Origin: Acutalibacter sp. 1XD8-36
GTDB lineage: Bacteria; Bacillota; Clostridia; Oscillospirales; Acutalibacteraceae
Assembly (NCBI RefSeq): GCF_009917525.1
Contig: NZ_QZDU01000015.1
Coordinates: forward strand, 1 to 40,149
Length of the DNA stretch: 40,149 nucleotides
Direction of reading: 5' to 3'
Position 1 is the stretch's first letter; each line of letters opens with the position of its first letter. Shown in pieces: positions 37,740 through 40,149 of the stretch. Below the pieces are notes generated by a model. It did not search any database. It saw only the letters and a program-made list of their open reading frames with translations, and was not told the origin of the DNA. The position numbers and the translations under genes were made by a program.

Positions 37740-38384
37740 ATGAAGAATGTAATTATTGTTGGGCCGTCCAGGGCCGGAAAGACTACCTTGGCAAAGCGGC
37801 TGAGTGAAGAATTCCATTATTTTGTTATCAGCCTTGATAAGCTGATCGCCACATTTCAAGCGGCCTATCCCCAGCTTGACATTCGGCTAAACTGGAACCG
37901 GGATAAGACAACTGAAAATATTGCGCCGTTTATCGGTCACTTCCTTGGCCTGTTTTCAACTGAAGAGGGGATTGCGGGAGAGCTCAATCTTCGTGCACAC
38001 AATGTAAAAGATAACTGCTTTGTGCTGGAGGGAGGCTATTTTGAGTTTGAGAAGATAGCGTCCATTCTGAATGAATACGGAGTGGAAGAGCTAAAAGACA
38101 GGTTTATACTGATTGGGTTAGTGCAGGGCCAAAAAACGGTTGACGAGTATGTACACGACTTCAAAAAGTATGACACAGCAGATGATTGGACATACAATTT
38201 TAGCGAGGATGAATTGAGAGAATACGTCACACACGATGCCATTCCGTTCAATCAAGAGATGACCGATTCTCTCGAAAAGTTCGGTTTTACGATTTATGAT
38301 ACGTCAACGGAACGAGAGCGTGTATTTGATAGAATTATCGAAGATGTAATTAGACAGAATGGGGGCTGTTTTCATGATGATTGA
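37740..38384 (+). CDS. P-loop kinase-like ATPase
   Basis: 214-residue small-molecule kinase-like protein. Walker A is GPSRAGKTT at 8-16, in the usual place after a first beta strand (MKNVIIV). DKLIATF near residue 32 and VLEGGYFEFEK near 99 match the substrate and lid regions of adenylate/shikimate kinase-like folds; FILIGLVQG is a later strand. The start at 37740 has AGGAGG 6 nt upstream. It is the first cargo gene of the second element and overlaps the unknown-family gene by 11 bp. Its place corresponds to that of the MBL/HD hydrolase genes in the 26-kb element. The substrate is unknown. Confidence 0.82.
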   Translation: MKNVIIVGPSRAGKTTLAKRLSEEFHYFVISLDKLIATFQAAYPQLDIRLNWNRDKTTENIAPFIGHFLGLFSTEEGIAGELNLRAHNVKDNCFVLEGGYFEFEKIASILNEYGVEELKDRFILIGLVQGQKTVDEYVHDFKKYDTADDWTYNFSEDELREYVTHDAIPFNQEMTDSLEKFGFTIYDTSTERERVFDRIIEDVIRQNGGCFHDD

Positions 38385-38799
38385 TAAATTTTCTTACCAA
38401 CTTGGCGCGGCGGACTGCTTCTGCGAGATGGTTCGTGCCGGGGTAAAGAGGATTGCTCTGTCCCACCCCTGCGACACCAAGGAGGAGCGTGATAGTTTTC
38501 TATCGGAGTTTGATAAGCTGTGCGAGAAGTACGGCGTTTGCTACTATGTTGAGAACGAATCGTTTCTGACTGACCTCTTTCCTCTGTCGTTAAATCAGGG
38601 CAAATTTAATGTGATTTTTTACCAAGACGAAACGGTACTGCAGGAATATCTTGGCTTGAAAGCAGAAAAAGGAAAGGCCGTTGCTGCTGGCAAGTACGCC
38701 AACTGCCGCGAGGAAATTGCCTGGCGGTACGGCAAACTGCTTTCGTATACAGATGAGGGGATTCAGCGGCTGCTGGACGCAAACGCGGACAAGGAGTAG
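38374..38799 (+). CDS. Unknown-family protein, second copy (141 aa)
   Basis: The intact second copy of the protein at 13295-13720, differing at scattered positions only (for example KRIALSHPCDTKEERDSFLS). All cysteines are kept, which points to selection on the protein despite decay of the phosphotransferase gene behind it. The start at 38374 (MMIDKFSYQ) overlaps the kinase gene and aligns with the GTG start of the first copy; an ATG at 38359 is an alternative. No domain is recognised. It may serve the kinase gene in front as well as the phosphotransferase behind. Confidence 0.78.
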   Translation: MMIDKFSYQLGAADCFCEMVRAGVKRIALSHPCDTKEERDSFLSEFDKLCEKYGVCYYVENESFLTDLFPLSLNQGKFNVIFYQDETVLQEYLGLKAEKGKAVAAGKYANCREEIAWRYGKLLSYTDEGIQRLLDANADKE

Positions 38800-38804
38800 G
38801 TACA

Positions 38805-39694
38805 ATGCTATTCAGTGAACCTATCCATAATTGGAGCGAATGGGGCACATATTTCAATTGATAGAGGCGTTCACCCCACTGGCAAAGGAGATCTTTCGCC
38901 AGGAGGAGCTGGCATTTTCTGGACTGGAGAATCTAACGCCCGGAACTAACGCGGTCTTTCGCGCGGGAGATTATGTGATAAAAATATTCGTCCCATGAGA
39001 ATCTGGCCTTGACCCACATCCGGACTATTCCAATGAGTCCGTCGTTTGCGGTGCTCTGACCCGCTGGGGGATTTTCGCTCCCCGGCTGATTGCTCATGGG
39101 GCAATACAAGATACCTACCTTTTCTACTACCTCATCACGGAATACTGCCCTGGCAAGGAGGCTGGGACATAGCTGGAAAATGCCAGTTCCGCTCAACTGG
39201 AGAGCTTTATTCGGCAGCTCAAGGTGGTGCTCAAGACCCTGCACCACCCCGCCGAGGGACTGATACCGCCGGTCGACCTGCTGGGCCGGGCCTTAGATAA
39301 TCCTCGGTTGGAGCGCCTGCCGGTAAGCTTGCGCGACGAGATGGCAGAGCGTGCTGCAAAGCTGGATTTGACGGACACTGTGCTGGTTCACGGCGATTTG
39401 ACCGGTGAAAATATTCTGATTGGAGCAGATAACCATCTCATCATCATCGACTGTGCCGACTCGTGCCTGGCCCCGCTGGTCTTCGAGCTTTTCCACTGTC
39501 GTGGAGATTTGCTGCGCCTGTTTGCAGACACCGATTCAGCGGTGTTCGTAGAACAAGTCATGGATGCTGTATGCATCCATGACTTCGGAGCAAATATGCT
39601 GTGGGATACAGCTGTCCGGGAGGGAATCTTATACTTTTCGCATTTAGCGGAAATTATGGACTTTCTGCTGGGTAAAATGTGCGGCCGCACCTGA
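38805..39694 (+). pseudogene. Broken aminoglycoside-phosphotransferase-family gene
   Basis: Second copy of the gene at 13726-14637. It begins normally (MLFSEPIHNWSEWG) with AAGGAG upstream. Compared with the intact copy it has a one-base deletion near 38848 that leads to an early stop, then in-frame stops in the counterpart of KIFAPRE (CCATGAGAA near 38997) and of AGTWLE (ACATAGCTG near 39170), and a loss of codons near the WWYELAP segment. The catalytic region VHGDLTGENILIGAD is still readable at about 39386-39430. A shorter product from 39224 is conceivable but would lack the nucleotide-binding lobe. Confidence 0.85.
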
Positions 39695-39695
39695 G

Positions 39696-39945
39696 TTATA
39701 TATCAAGACGCTCTTGCAAAACTGCGCTTGCAAAGCTCCACAAACATATTCTCCGGCACTCCAAAACCGCATGTTTCTGTATTTTTTCATTCTCTCATGC
39801 TCCAACGAGTAACTAAGCCGCTTACTGTGCTTGGGCGGGTCGGGATGCAACATTGAAGACCCGTGAGCCACGCAGGTTTCGTCTGATAGTTTCCGTAGTT
39901 TATTCAGCACAGTCGGGCCAAGTTTTTTTCGTAAACTGCGGGGAG
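39696..39945 (-). pseudogene. Fused remnants of relaxase, MobB-like and recombinase genes
   Basis: Read on the minus strand, the stretch begins with relaxase sequence (LNKLRKLSDETCVAHG, PPDPPKHSKRL analogues, about 39930-39815), jumps to a piece like the MobB-like protein (EHERMKKY) and ends with the last codons of the recombinase (ASAVLQERLDI, stop at 39698-39696). In the 26-kb element these parts lie up to 3 kb apart, so deletions removed the second recombinase and most of mobA. The remaining 39946-40094 shows no gene I can support. Confidence 0.75.
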
Positions 39946-40094
39946 TAGTTGATTCCGCCAGTCAACTGCCGCCCATCTGCCTATACGGTTTTGCACTTCT
40001 GCAAAACATACTTCACTCCCTATCCAGCGCCTTTGCCGGCGGTAGTGTCAAGAATTTTTCGCAAATAAGATTGCAGGCTCTGGCTTGAATAAAG

Positions 40095-40149
40095 TCAGCC
40101 AGCGATGGAGGCGTCCTCCAGAGAGGCCTCCAGGTGCTTCATGTTCATG
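40095..40149 (-). CDS. C-terminal end of a gene entering from the right edge
   Basis: A minus-strand frame enters at the window edge and reads MNMKHLEASLEDASIAG before a TGA at 40097-40095. Too little is visible for a family call. The sequence after its stop (TTCTTGACACTACC on the minus strand) resembles the outer ends of some IS elements, so a transposase is possible but not shown. Confidence 0.25.
   Translation of the reverse strand, partial: MNMKHLEASLEDASIAG

Larger units (their letters stand above)
38374..39733. repeat. 1.4-kb direct repeat shared by the two elements, right copy
   Basis: Same order and orientation as 13295-14680: unknown gene, phosphotransferase gene (broken here) and the end of the convergent recombinase gene. 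Confidence 0.8.
37630..40149. mobile_element. Second, decayed element of the same family (runs off the window)
   Basis: After the attachment copy come a terminator, a kinase gene, the same unknown/phosphotransferase cargo pair, the last codons of the same recombinase and a fused relaxase remnant. This is the order of the left end of the 26-kb element, with large deletions and point mutations. Its right end is outside the window. Confidence 0.6.

Noticed and set aside
1-40149. CRISPR array
   Set aside because: No regularly spaced short repeats with unique spacers were seen, and no cas-like gene is present.

Overview
The window looks like the accessory part of a genome from an anaerobic clostridial Firmicute (Oscillospiraceae/Lachnospiraceae type). 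The reasons are AGGAGG-type ribosome binding sites, TTGACA/TATAAT promoters, a Gram-positive lipoprotein transporter, a corrinoid methyl-transfer pair, and DUF6076/DUF6809-like genes typical of clostridial mobile elements. No 16S rRNA or housekeeping marker allows a finer placement.

Layout. (1) Positions 1-6258 are AT-rich and look imported. They carry a minus-strand operon for an N6-adenine DNA methyltransferase, a double-GHKL histidine kinase, a stand-alone receiver protein and an HNH endonuclease (restriction-like system A). The right edge of this block cuts off the second permease gene of a sugar-type ABC transporter after 17 codons. (2) Positions 6256-10700 are more ordinary chromosome: a solute-binding lipoprotein and permease face a corrinoid protein and an MtaA/UroD-type methyltransferase, and both promoters share the same 12-bp upstream element. 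An XRE regulator follows. (3) A tRNA-Arg(CCG) locus (11390-11662) is an integration hot spot. A 50-bp piece of the tRNA 3' half recurs at 37630-37679, framing a 26-kb mobilizable element. Its left end holds cargo (metallo-beta-lactamase-fold hydrolase, HD hydrolase, a protein of unknown family, a phosphotransferase), then two tyrosine recombinases (one frameshifted), a relaxase with an overlapping MobB-like gene, MobC, an oriT-like region, a RepA-like ATPase, a DUF6076-like protein and a sigma factor. It has no type IV secretion genes, so it would depend on a helper for transfer. (4) After a scar made of a serine-recombinase fragment and a polA fragment lies a seven-gene, tightly coupled minus-strand operon (33160 to 23458): NACHT ATPase, C5-cytosine methyltransferase, MutL/MORC-like GHKL ATPase, Mrr-nuclease/SF2 helicase, unknown 193-aa protein, Vsr-like nuclease and GIY-YIG protein (system B). 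(5) Positions 33.6-37.5 kb hold a Cys-rich protein, a membrane protein, a second DUF6076-like protein and two MNT nucleotidyltransferases, the last with a cut-off partner. (6) From 37630 a second, decayed element of the same family begins, with the same unknown-gene/phosphotransferase cargo and fused remnants of recombinase and relaxase genes.

How the genes may work together. Systems A and B each pair a DNA methyltransferase with GHKL ATPases and nucleases, so both look like self/non-self DNA discrimination. System A adds phosphorelay logic (His608 to Asp58) and system B adds a NACHT sensor and three nuclease folds. These are the strongest candidates for undescribed biology here. The function of both is inferred from domain content only.
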